A stretch of 8,284 nt of DNA from Caldifarciminota bacterium RBG_13_43_14 (GCA_001771735.1 MEUM01000146.1:1-8284); one strand, 5' to 3'. Counted from the first letter of the stretch, positions 1 through 6,569 are shown. A program made the numbers and translations. The notes: generated by a model not told the origin, from the sequence alone.

Positions 1-243
1 CTAATCGGTCGGTCGGTAACGATGACACTTGCCCGGGTTAGTGTATTGATATTAAAAAGAAATGTCATATCGTTTTTCTTCGCTGCTTCGGGGGGAAGTA
101 TATTTTTAATAATGAATGTTTTGCGGCCATGGATCTTACCACCGGTAATTTTGGCGACCGCAGCAACACTGATTTTCACTATCAACTTTATACTTATAAA
201 AATCAAAGTCAAGCAGGGAGAAACCGTAAACCGTAGCGCGTAA
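1..243 (+). CDS. C-terminal part of an unrecognised membrane protein (5' truncated by window edge)
   Basis: The reading frame is open from base 1 to the TAA at 241-243, so the gene probably begins outside the window. The ATG at 22 has no Shine-Dalgarno in front of it and is more likely internal. The visible 80 residues hold two hydrophobic stretches, roughly VISFFFAASGGSIFLIMNVL and WILPPVILATAATLIFTINF, with Lys/Arg just outside them, followed by a short charged tail. This suggests an integral inner-membrane protein, or the last two helices of one. I do not recognise the family. The last codons (TVNRSA-stop) lie inside a 7-bp tandem array (224-251), so the original C-terminus may have been altered by the repeat. 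It is convergent with yraN, with 191 bp between the stops. Product unknown; moderately confident that it is coding. Confidence 0.5.
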   Translation, partial: LIGRSVTMTLARVSVLILKRNVISFFFAASGGSIFLIMNVLRPWILPPVILATAATLIFTINFILIKIKVKQGETVNRSA

Positions 244-429
244 TGCGTAAAAGATTGATCCTTGATGCTGGATGTAATAAAAGCCCAAAACGCCTAAATT
301 CCTAAATGCCTAAAATAAAAAAATACTTAGTAATTGGTAACTATGTAATTAAGAGATTCCTCCCTTAATCCCTCTTTAAAAAAGAGGGACATATCTTTCG
401 CAATACGCGCTACTCGATACACGCTACGC
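224..429. repeat. Mosaic of degenerate 7-8 bp tandem arrays in the convergent spacer
   Basis: Read by eye, the spacer falls into successive short arrays. There are four heptamers of CCGTAAA/GCGTAAT type at 224-251, and three of GATCCTT/GATGCTG/GATGTAA type at 257-277. Three octamers NNCCTAAA follow at 291-314, then GTAATTG-GTAACTA-t-GTAATTA at 330-351. After a perfect inverted repeat (369-389) come four heptamers of NNTACNC type (AATACGC, GCTACTC, GATACAC, GCTACGC) at 402-429. No credible gene lies here. The dominant period is 7 in four of the five arrays, although their words differ. The GAT-type words match the longer array at 3101-3170. Confidence 0.6.
369..389. repeat. Perfect 9-bp inverted repeat (REP-like hairpin)
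   Basis: TCCCTCTTT (369-377) and AAAGAGGGA (381-389) are exact reverse complements separated by AAA. It lies between the convergent ends of the membrane-protein gene and yraN, 45 bp past the yraN stop. No T-run follows on either strand, so it is not a canonical intrinsic terminator, though it may still block or stabilise mRNA ends. The preceding text (CTCCCTTAATCCCTC) resembles short palindromic repeats scattered in many bacterial genomes; that likeness is from memory and unverified. Confidence 0.55.
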
Positions 430-434
430 TTCTC

Positions 435-809
435 TCAGAATGCGTTTTCTATGAGTTCAAAGGTTGTATTGCCGTCAATTCTGCTGATCGCAAGAACATC
501 AAAGTGTATACCCAGATCGACCGGCAGGCATCGTTTTTTCAACCACATTAGCGCCAGGCGCCGGATGCGAAACTGTTTTCTTTTTATTACCGATTCCTGC
601 GGCAATCCGTACTGCAAATTGCGCCGGAACTTGACTTCAACAAAATGATAAGCCTGGTTTTTCCTTAATATAAGATCGATCTCTCCATACCGACAACGGA
701 AATTACGTTCAACTATTTGATATTTCTTTTTTTTAAAATATTCGCCGGCCAGTTTTTCGCCGATCTGACCAAGCCATCTTGTGCCGCGCTGCATTGGATG
801 ATTTTTCAT
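435..809 (-). CDS. yraN: YraN/UPF0102 family nuclease-fold protein
   Basis: A 124-residue protein that matches the UPF0102 (YraN) family in length and motifs. It has a G-x-x-GEKLAGEYFKKKKYQIVERNFR N-terminus, then GEID at residues 42-45 and EVK at 58-60 within HFVEVKFRR. These form the D-xn-ExK signature of the PD-(D/E)XK nuclease fold. The biochemical role of the family is not firmly established; a DNA-processing activity is inferred from the fold. The ATG at 809 was chosen because it overlaps the rnhB stop as ATGA, suggesting translational coupling, and because residue 1 then sits a normal distance before the family core. A longer frame to 860 would run far into rnhB. It is the last gene of the translation operon. 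rnhB-yraN adjacency is a common bacterial arrangement. Confidence 0.9.
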   Translation of the reverse strand: MKNHPMQRGTRWLGQIGEKLAGEYFKKKKYQIVERNFRCRYGEIDLILRKNQAYHFVEVKFRRNLQYGLPQESVIKRKQFRIRRLALMWLKKRCLPVDLGIHFDVLAISRIDGNTTFELIENAF

Positions 810-1408
810 AATGTAGAATCCGATGCCAATAATCTGAACGTCTTTCGGTGAATTGCACATGGCCCATGTTGCTTGATCCGCTCACGATGCATTTTAGTGG
901 GGTATCCCTTATGCCTATTAAAACCATACTGAGGATATGTTTGATGATACGCATGCATTATCTGATCACGTTTTACTTTTGCCAGGATCGAAGCGGCCGC
1001 GATCGACAGGCTCAGAGTGTCACCTTTAATGATCGGTATTTGGGGAATCGACAGATCATTAAGCCTAACTGCGTCCAAAAGAACGATTTCAGGTATTGGG
1101 ATTAGTTCGTTTATTGCCTTGAACATCGCAAGCTTGGTGGCTTGCAGTATGTTGATCTCGTCGATCTTTTCCGAATCGATTATGCCGAATTGATAGGCTA
1201 TCGCTATCTTTTTAATAATCTTTGATAATGAGTCGCGTTTTGACGGAGTTAATTTTTTAGAATCGTCGATCCCGGCATGATAATAATTTCTTGGAAGAAT
1301 CACTGCACAGGCGACGACCGGTCCGGCAAGCGGACCACGTCCAGCTTCATCAACACCTGCGATAAAGCTATGCTTTTTCCACAGGTTCTTGTCCGGGATC
1401 GCTATCAC
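806..1408 (-). CDS. rnhB: Ribonuclease HII
   Basis: RNase HII cleaves the RNA strand of RNA-DNA hybrids and nicks at single ribonucleotides in DNA. With the GTG start at 1408 the protein has 200 residues, normal for the family. The hallmark FIAGVDEAGRGPLAGPVV (residues 15-32) supplies D20 and E21. The third acidic residue is D112 in LLDAV, and the fourth is D130 in KGDTLSLSIAAASILAKVKRD. The C-terminal HKGYPTKMHRERIKQHGPCAIHRKTF block is typical. GTG at 1408 was chosen because GAGGA lies 8 nt upstream. An in-frame ATG at 1423 has a poorer ribosome site, and one at 1474 would overlap rplS by 107 nt. Even the short form overlaps the end of rplS by 41 nt in another frame. The stop overlaps the yraN start. 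Confidence 0.93.
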   Translation of the reverse strand: MIAIPDKNLWKKHSFIAGVDEAGRGPLAGPVVACAVILPRNYYHAGIDDSKKLTPSKRDSLSKIIKKIAIAYQFGIIDSEKIDEINILQATKLAMFKAINELIPIPEIVLLDAVRLNDLSIPQIPIIKGDTLSLSIAAASILAKVKRDQIMHAYHQTYPQYGFNRHKGYPTKMHRERIKQHGPCAIHRKTFRLLASDSTL

Positions 1409-1772
1409 CCGGGATTTCCTCATCGGTTTCCGATGGTTTTTTTGAAGCCTTGCTGGCCGGCGCTGAAACTGCATCCTTTATTTTAAGTTTTTTGCCTTTG
1501 CGCTGCCGTAAATATGTCAACTTAGCCCGGCGCGTTTTACCTTTTTTCTTTATCTCGATCTTGGTTATCATTTCTTTATTTTCGATCGGGAATATCCTTT
1601 CTATGCCGATGCCCGCCGAAATTTTTCGTACCGTGATCGTTCTACTGATTCCACTACCTCTGATCTTTATTATAATTCCCTGAAAGGGTGCTATGCGTTC
1701 TTTATCACCTTCCTTAATTTTAGTATAGACTTTGACTAGATCTCCGGGATGAATTTCAAGATTTTTTTTCAT
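1368..1772 (-). CDS. rplS: 50S ribosomal protein L19
   Basis: L19 sits at the interface of the 30S and 50S subunits. The 134-residue product shows the family pattern: IHPGDLVKVYTKIKEGDKERIAPFQGIIIKIRG (7-39), then TVRKISAGIGIERIFPI and a basic RRAKLTYLRQRKGKKLKIK end (about 80-98). About 30 further residues follow, rich in Ala, Ser, Pro, Glu and Asp (APASKASKKPSETDEEIPGD and onward). They make the protein longer than the usual ~115 residues and are probably disordered. This tail is coded in DNA that also encodes the rnhB N-terminus. The start ATG at 1772 has GGAGG upstream at good spacing and lies 17 nt inside the end of trmD, implying coupled translation. Confidence 0.95.
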   Translation of the reverse strand: MKKNLEIHPGDLVKVYTKIKEGDKERIAPFQGIIIKIRGSGISRTITVRKISAGIGIERIFPIENKEMITKIEIKKKGKTRRAKLTYLRQRKGKKLKIKDAVSAPASKASKKPSETDEEIPGDSDPGQEPVEKA

Positions 1773-2481
1773 TGATTACCTCCAGTAGTAATGCCAGGTC
1801 ATTCACCTGAAATGTCCCGCCGGCCAGTAGATCCGGCCGCCGATTCAGGGTAAGCATTAATGCATTCTTCCGCCGCCAGTCATTGATCAGCCGGTGATTT
1901 CCACTCAACAGTACCTGAGGGACATTCATACGTTTGAATACCGCCGGACGAGTGAAAATCGGAGCTTCGAGCAGAGAATCTTCAAACGAATCCGAGTTTG
2001 CTGAATCGAGATTGCCGAGCGCACCCGGAAGAAGGCGGATTATGCTCTCGATAAGAACCAATGCTGCGTTCTCTCCGCCCGATAGTATATAATCGCCGAG
2101 CGACAGCTCGATGGGTTCAAAATATTCATTGATCCGGTTATCAATTCCTTTATATCGTCCACAAAGTAGTATCAAATGCTTCTCGGTAGATAGCTGCTTG
2201 ACAATCTTTTGATTGAGAGATTTTCCTTTTGGAGTAAATAAAATAGTATTAGCCCGCGCTGATCTCAGATTTTCAAGCACTGCGTTGATCGGTTCCGGTT
2301 TCATGACCATACCCGAGCCGCCGCCAAATTGATAATCATCAACTTGGCCATCTTCCGTGTAATTCCGCGGATTGAATAGCTTAATCTTTACTAATTTCTT
2401 TTCCTGGGCAATACGTAAAATACCGCAGGATAATGGGCTAGCAAAAAAATCCGGGAATATTGATATTATGTCGAATTTCAT
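1756..2481 (-). CDS. trmD: tRNA (guanine37-N1)-methyltransferase TrmD
   Basis: TrmD transfers a methyl group from S-adenosylmethionine to N1 of G37, next to the anticodon, preventing +1 frameshifting. The 241 residues start MKFDIISIFPDFF and carry the FNPRNYTEDGQVDDYQFGGG segment. The SPOUT trefoil-knot region follows (LLCGRYKGIDNRI and ELSLGDYILSGGE), then the LEAPIFTRPAVFKRMNVPQVLLSGNH block with WRR. All conserved segments are present and the length is normal. ATG at 2481 was chosen by family alignment; the GTG at 2499 adds six residues without a ribosome site. No Shine-Dalgarno is visible before either. The gene follows khpA after an 86-bp spacer where rimM would usually be, and its end overlaps rplS by 17 nt. 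Confidence 0.95.
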   Translation of the reverse strand: MKFDIISIFPDFFASPLSCGILRIAQEKKLVKIKLFNPRNYTEDGQVDDYQFGGGSGMVMKPEPINAVLENLRSARANTILFTPKGKSLNQKIVKQLSTEKHLILLCGRYKGIDNRINEYFEPIELSLGDYILSGGENAALVLIESIIRLLPGALGNLDSANSDSFEDSLLEAPIFTRPAVFKRMNVPQVLLSGNHRLINDWRRKNALMLTLNRRPDLLAGGTFQVNDLALLLEVINEKKS

Positions 2482-2567
2482 TACACTGATGTCTGTCACA
2501 GAATGATTATTGCACAGATTACACGGAACTTATGACCGTAGAAAAAGGCAAGAGTGGTTCCTGAACA

Positions 2568-2798
2568 TTATTCGATGATCTCAATTACCGTGCGTTTTCC
2601 TTGTTTCATTGCTGCCGCGGTAATTATAGTTCTGATCGCTTTCGCCGTTCTTCCCTCTTTACCAATGACTTTCCCCAAATCGCCTTCACCGACTCTGAGT
2701 TCATAGATTATGCTTTTTTCACCAGCGATTTCTTGGATATTCACTTTGTCGGGATTATCAACTAATGCTTTGACGATGTATTCGATAAGCTCTTTCAT
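2568..2798 (-). CDS. khpA: KH-domain RNA-binding protein KhpA (YlqC family)
   Basis: A 76-residue single-KH protein of the YlqC/KhpA family (formerly UPF0109). In Gram-positive bacteria this protein pairs with KhpB and binds RNA, affecting division and small-RNA function. The N-terminal MKELIEYIVKALVDNPDKV helix is followed by a beta-rich stretch. The RNA-gripping GxxG loop is G46-K-E-G49 in LGKVIGKEGRTAKAIRTI. The ATG at 2798 overlaps the rpsP stop as ATGA. AGGAGG lies 6 nt upstream within the rpsP coding end, the strongest Shine-Dalgarno in the operon, so rpsP and khpA are probably translated in tandem. A longer frame to 2867 is an artefact of rpsP overlap. rpsP-khpA adjacency is common outside Proteobacteria. 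Confidence 0.93.
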   Translation of the reverse strand: MKELIEYIVKALVDNPDKVNIQEIAGEKSIIYELRVGEGDLGKVIGKEGRTAKAIRTIITAAAMKQGKRTVIEIIE

Positions 2799-3031
2799 GT
2801 TTGACCTCCTTCTTTTGAGTACAATCTGGCCACAGTATTGGTAAGCTGAGCTCCCTTCGAAACCCAATACTCGATCCGATCCCGTTTAAGTTTGAATTCT
2901 TTCTTCCTCGGATCGTAATGGCCTACGTTTTCTAAGTAGTCACCGTCTCTTGCCTTTCTCGAATCTATTACCACAACTCGGTAATATGGTGAGTTGGTTT
3001 TGCCTATTCGGGTTAGTCTTATTTTAACCAT
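2795..3031 (-). CDS. rpsP: 30S ribosomal protein S16
   Basis: S16 is an early-assembling 30S protein that binds the 5' and central domains of 16S rRNA. The 78-residue product begins MVKIRLTRIGKTNSPYYRVVVIDSRKARDGDYLENVGHYDP and ends with the RIEYWVSKGAQLTNTVARLY segment, both highly characteristic. Length is normal. It is the first gene of the operon. Only 8 nt separate its ATG from a consensus -10 box, so the transcript should have little or no 5' leader, and no Shine-Dalgarno is present. Its stop overlaps the khpA start as ATGA. Confidence 0.97.
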   Translation of the reverse strand: MVKIRLTRIGKTNSPYYRVVVIDSRKARDGDYLENVGHYDPRKKEFKLKRDRIEYWVSKGAQLTNTVARLYSKEGGQT

Positions 3032-3067
3032 AGTTTTTCATTATATAGATTATTGTATAAATGTCAA
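3032..3067 (-). promoter_or_regulatory. Consensus sigma70-type promoter of the rpsP operon, probably leaderless
   Basis: On the minus strand TTGACA (3067-3062) is followed by exactly 16 nt and then TATAAT (3045-3040). Both hexamers match the consensus perfectly. The rpsP ATG (3031-3029) starts only 8 nt after the -10 box, so the usual transcription start, about 6-8 nt past it, falls on or within two bases of the start codon. A leaderless or near-leaderless mRNA for the translation operon is inferred. Confidence 0.8.
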
Positions 3068-3100
3068 TAGCTGGAAAAAACGTAATCGCAAGAAAAAATC

Positions 3101-3170
3101 GATACTGAATACTTGATGCTTGATTCTGGATACCTGATACTGGATTCTTGATACAGGATACATGATACTA
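3101..3170. repeat. Ten-unit heptamer tandem array (GATACTG-like)
   Basis: Exactly 70 bp divides into ten 7-bp units in constant phase: GATACTG, AATACTT, GATGCTT, GATTCTG, GATACCT, GATACTG, GATTCTT, GATACAG, GATACAT, GATACTA. The third base is T in every unit, and nine of ten begin GAT. It is non-coding and sits between the rpsP promoter and the terminator of the secreted-protein operon. A three-unit relative lies at 257-277. Function unknown. Confidence 0.85.
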
Positions 3171-3182
3171 GAAAAAGGACCT

Positions 3183-3217
3183 AAAAAATGTAGGGCAAAC
3201 CTAAAGGTTTGCCCTAC
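3183..3217 (-). terminator. Intrinsic terminator of the secreted-protein operon, built on a perfect palindrome
   Basis: Bases 3190-3217 form a perfect inverted repeat: 13-bp arms GTAGGGCAAACCT and AGGTTTGCCCTAC around AA, realistically a 12-bp stem with a 4-nt loop. On the minus strand it is followed at once by A and six Ts (3189-3183), the standard layout of a Rho-independent terminator. It lies 93 bp past the stop of the propeller gene and upstream of the rpsP promoter, so it should insulate the two operons. The high symmetry also fits a dispersed REP-like element recruited as a terminator. Confidence 0.72.
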
Positions 3218-3271
3218 TAACTATTGGAAAGATCATCGTCTTACGATGTCGATGTGGGAGAGCCCTCAAAC

Positions 3272-3306
3272 AAATCCAGGGTATTAGATTTTAGGTTTTG
3301 CTCTTT
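3272..3306. repeat. 35-bp direct repeat, copy A (at the end of the secreted-protein operon)
   Basis: It matches 7141-7175 at 32 of 35 positions without gaps, in the same orientation. The shared blocks are AAATCCAGGGTA and TTAGGTTTTGCTCTTT, and the mismatches are at 3284, 3287 and 3290. This copy begins 4 bp after the stop codon of the propeller gene. Confidence 0.85.
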
Positions 3307-3310
3307 CACC

Positions 3311-4798
3311 CTACCTTGCTCTTACTACTTTTTCTAATAGTCCATTATACTGTACGAAATAAACTCCAGCAGGCACCTTATTATTGTGATCACTATGACC
3401 ACTCCACATTATTCTGTAGGTTCCCGGTCCTTGTGTTTTCTCTAAGATTTTCTTAACTTTCTGTCCGAGAATGTTATAAATATTGATATTAACCAAAGTG
3501 CTTTTAGGCAAATAATATTCAATCAATGCACAACTTGTTACAGGATTGGGGATTATTTTAAAAAAAGTTTTCTTATGTTCAGGAAATTGTTTTTCTTCAA
3601 TGCCTAACTCTGGTTTTGTTTTAATGAGATAAATCTGTTCATATGCCCGCACTTTCCCATAATACCAGTAGTGAGTGTATCCCACGATAATATATCCGTT
3701 GTCAGTCGTTTGTTGAACTTCAAAGGCAACATCCGAATGGTCTTCTTTTGGATAATTCTGGGTCCATAGAACATCACCATTAGCATCAGTCCTTACGAGA
3801 TAAAAATCCTGACCATATTGATCTGGTAAATCAATATATCCTGCAATGATGTATCCGCCATCATAAGTTTGTTGAACTGAATGCCCATGCTCCTCGTATC
3901 CACTGTCATATATTTTCGTCCAGATTGTATCACCGTTTGTATCTATTTTTATGAGATAAAAATTGCTTGGGTTTGGACCATATGAATTTGTATATCCTGC
4001 AACAATATAAGCTCCATCACTTTCTATTATTGAATAACCAATCTCTTGTCCTGAGCCACCATTTTTTTTTGTCCATACAGTATCACCATTACCGTTTGTT
4101 TTTATGAGATATATGTCGTATTGGGTTTGAAGACCTGTGCAGCCACTGACAACATATCCACCGTCAGATGTTTGTATGACAGTGTAGGCAATGTCGTCAA
4201 CCAATCCATTCTGTCCGAGGACTTTAGTCCACAAAGTGTCGCCATTTGCATCTGTTCTTACAAGATAAATGTTTGAATACGTAGGAACACCCTGACCAAA
4301 AGAACGAGTACTTCCAGCGATTACATAACCACCATCGGTTGTTTGTTGAGCCGAGTACCCATATTCATTATGATTACCACCATAGGTTCGTGTCCACATA
4401 GTGTCCCCGTTAATATCAGTTTTCAGAAGCCAAATATCATCATATGTAGTTGCGTAATTGTTTTTGCGACCTACTATAATATAGGATCCATCAGAATTTT
4501 GCAGAACAAAATGACCGGCTTCATCATACGGCCCGCCATAGGTACTTGCCCAAATAGTATCCCCATCAGCATTGAGTTTTAACAGCCAGACATCATAGCC
4601 ACCGTTGCCGTAGGACTTTGTACTACCAACAACGATGAAACCTCCTTCAGAAGTTTGTTTAACGGAATAACCATATTCTACATTATCTCCGCCGTATGTC
4701 TTTGTCCATAGTGTATCAGGTCCCTGGGCAAAAAACCTATTTATAAAAAGCAATAACCACACAATAACACTTGGCAATTTACAATATTTGAATCTCAT
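3311..4798 (-). CDS. Secreted seven-repeat beta-propeller protein with C-terminal sorting-type domain
   Basis: A 495-residue exported protein. An N-terminal signal peptide (MRFKYCKLPSVIVWLLLFINRFFAQG) is followed by seven units of about 52 residues, starting at D28, D80, D132, D187, D239, D290 and D342. Each reads approximately GDTxWTKTYGG...GYSVQQTSDGGYIIAGxT...DxYLIKTDxNG. Seven such units fit a closed seven-blade beta-propeller. The last ~85 residues (IIPNPVTSCALIEYYLP ... NIYNILGQ ... VPAGVYFVQYNG ... KVVRAR) form a FlgD-Ig/Por-secretion-tail-like domain, used for export or surface attachment in some phyla. No enzymatic motif was seen; an adhesive or scaffold role is only a guess. It starts 27 bp after the protease gene, with a GAGAGA ribosome site, so it is probably co-transcribed. 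A terminator lies at 3183-3217. Confidence 0.88.
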   Translation of the reverse strand: MRFKYCKLPSVIVWLLLFINRFFAQGPDTLWTKTYGGDNVEYGYSVKQTSEGGFIVVGSTKSYGNGGYDVWLLKLNADGDTIWASTYGGPYDEAGHFVLQNSDGSYIIVGRKNNYATTYDDIWLLKTDINGDTMWTRTYGGNHNEYGYSAQQTTDGGYVIAGSTRSFGQGVPTYSNIYLVRTDANGDTLWTKVLGQNGLVDDIAYTVIQTSDGGYVVSGCTGLQTQYDIYLIKTNGNGDTVWTKKNGGSGQEIGYSIIESDGAYIVAGYTNSYGPNPSNFYLIKIDTNGDTIWTKIYDSGYEEHGHSVQQTYDGGYIIAGYIDLPDQYGQDFYLVRTDANGDVLWTQNYPKEDHSDVAFEVQQTTDNGYIIVGYTHYWYYGKVRAYEQIYLIKTKPELGIEEKQFPEHKKTFFKIIPNPVTSCALIEYYLPKSTLVNINIYNILGQKVKKILEKTQGPGTYRIMWSGHSDHNNKVPAGVYFVQYNGLLEKVVRAR

Positions 4799-4825
4799 AT
4801 TCTCTCTATTCTATAAATAAATTTT

Positions 4826-6526
4826 TTATCTAACAAGTACGACCTTTTCTAATATTTTATCATTTCCGAGATTCACTTCAATAAAATAAATTCCAGCACA
4901 TAATTTATTCCCGCCATCATCAGTGCCGTACCAAACAATTTGGTTGAATGATTGGATTGCTGAAGGTGTGAATTGTGTTACTAATCTGCCCGCAGTATCG
5001 TAAATAGCGATCACATGATATTTCTGGTTAATTTGCTTTTCACAACAATTGAATGTTTTATAGTTGATATTTACGCTTTCACGAAATGGATTCGGATAAA
5101 CAGCTAATCGGAGAATTAGCTGTTGACTTGTTTTCTCTTCGATGTCCACAGCATGAAGGGCGGAATGGACGTTCAATCTACCCCAACCATATTCAAAATT
5201 AGGATAGGGACCGCCTTGGACAGGATTATCCGCATTATCAAGCAAGATATTATACAGACTGCTGGGTGTTAAGCTCGAATCTTGCTGAAGTAGAATTGCA
5301 CAGGCGCCAGCAACATGACTGGCTGCCCAGGATGTTCCATTTTCTATAACATAACCACCACCGGGCCATGAAGACCTTATATTATGACCAGGTGCAGCAA
5401 TATCCGGCTTGATCAAATTCCAGTCAGAACGATACCAATATAATGAGTCATTCCACGGACTCTGATTCGGTGCCGGACCACGACCTGAATACGAGGTAAT
5501 ATTATCCAAACTATCTGTCGCGCCAACGCCTATTACTGTTGGGAAATTACCAGGAGGTCTAATTTGACCTGTTGCTGTACCACCTCCCTTGAAAACCGGG
5601 AAAATCCCTAAATTACGTAAGTTCAAACAATCATCCCAAAATTCCAAAGAAATCACATCCGACTCATTCCATGGATTATTGACAATATGCGTGTTTTGGG
5701 TTGCAAACCATTGCAAGCAACTGTGCAAAGCAGTATACGTTGCGGCACCGGTACTATCAAATGCCTTAGCAACAATATATTTTGCACCCGGGGCAACGCC
5801 GATGTCATTTTCAAACGGCCCATTGCCATCACCGCCACAAATTATTCCCATAGTGAAAGTTCCGTGCCCATGGTCATCATAAGGACCGGGCAAACCGTTT
5901 ACTGCATCAAACCAGCCACTAGGATACCACTTGCCCAGTAATGCAGGATGAGTGGTATCGACACCCGAGTCTATATTCCCGATGATTACACCGGAACCGT
6001 CATAGCCTTCATTCCAACATGAATCAGCCATTATTTTCCGAATATTCCATTCAGTTGCGCGTAATATCGTATCGTTTTGTAATAATAGGAAGTCATCTTT
6101 TAGAACAATATTATAGTTATATGTTATAAATGCAACCTCTTCACATCCTGCCAAAGATATAACTATATCCTTTGTGGTTTTCAATGCCAAACCGTTAAAA
6201 ATCCAATAAGATTGAAGTCCTGATAGCTGATCGGGGAAATTGGATAAGTAATCTAATAATCTCTTCTGGTCTGCCTTTGCAAAGTACTTCAGATAGTTTA
6301 TTTTATCATTTTTTGAAAAGCTGCCAGGTAATTCTGCTAAACCCGTTTGATTTTTCATATGAATTATAATATGCACCATTTCACCATTTCCCAAGCCAGA
6401 CATTTTTTCAATAAGAACAGGGTGGATAGTACCGGCAGTCAATGTTGAGGCTACAACAAATAAGGTAAACATTGTCTTCTTGCTAAAGATAATTGTGACA
6501 TTTTGAGTGAATATATTTCGCATCAT
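4826..6526 (-). CDS. Secreted subtilisin-like (S8) serine protease with sorting-type C-terminal domain; oxyanion Asn apparently replaced
   Basis: A 566-residue exported protein. It has a signal region with KK at 16-17 and a hydrophobic run to about residue 31, then a propeptide-like segment (about 40-145), then an S8 catalytic domain. The triad is visible: D186 in NIDSGVD, H221 in DDHGHGT and S399 in GTSWAASHVAG. The usual Pro after the serine motif is S403. The segment that normally reads AAGN, whose Asn forms the oxyanion hole, reads K-G-G-G (313-316) in GIFPVFKGGGTATG, so Gly replaces Asn if aligned ungapped. Residues ~470-566 (VYPNPF ... IYDTAGRLV ... LCAGIYFIEV ... KVVLVR) resemble the propeller's C-terminal domain. 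Likely an extracellular protease, possibly of reduced activity. It lies 43 bp after the small exported-protein gene. The start is uncertain between ATGs at 6526 and 6523; no Shine-Dalgarno is seen. Confidence 0.92.
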   Translation of the reverse strand: MMRNIFTQNVTIIFSKKTMFTLFVVASTLTAGTIHPVLIEKMSGLGNGEMVHIIIHMKNQTGLAELPGSFSKNDKINYLKYFAKADQKRLLDYLSNFPDQLSGLQSYWIFNGLALKTTKDIVISLAGCEEVAFITYNYNIVLKDDFLLLQNDTILRATEWNIRKIMADSCWNEGYDGSGVIIGNIDSGVDTTHPALLGKWYPSGWFDAVNGLPGPYDDHGHGTFTMGIICGGDGNGPFENDIGVAPGAKYIVAKAFDSTGAATYTALHSCLQWFATQNTHIVNNPWNESDVISLEFWDDCLNLRNLGIFPVFKGGGTATGQIRPPGNFPTVIGVGATDSLDNITSYSGRGPAPNQSPWNDSLYWYRSDWNLIKPDIAAPGHNIRSSWPGGGYVIENGTSWAASHVAGACAILLQQDSSLTPSSLYNILLDNADNPVQGGPYPNFEYGWGRLNVHSALHAVDIEEKTSQQLILRLAVYPNPFRESVNINYKTFNCCEKQINQKYHVIAIYDTAGRLVTQFTPSAIQSFNQIVWYGTDDGGNKLCAGIYFIEVNLGNDKILEKVVLVR

Positions 6527-6569
6527 CAGTCAGTCTACTTTATTTTTGAATAATCGCAATTATTTGTCT

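Noticed and set aside
369..389. Intrinsic terminator for yraN or for the plus-strand gene.
   Set aside because: The stem is good but no T-run follows on either strand, so it is listed as an inverted repeat instead.
224..429. CRISPR array.
   Set aside because: The repeat units are only 7-8 bp, degenerate and without unique spacers, and no cas genes are present.
2500..2567. Possible relic of the 3' end of rimM between khpA and trmD.
   Set aside because: A short frame reads VQEPLLPFSTVISSV-stop, which is too short and too weak to claim as RimM.
3305..3317. TTCACCCTACCTT at the end of the propeller gene also occurs within 16S (7239-7251), next to the repeat copy; considered as a recombination scar.
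   Set aside because: One 13-bp match is expected by chance in a window this size, and the gene's C-terminal residues (VVRAR) look like a normal domain end.
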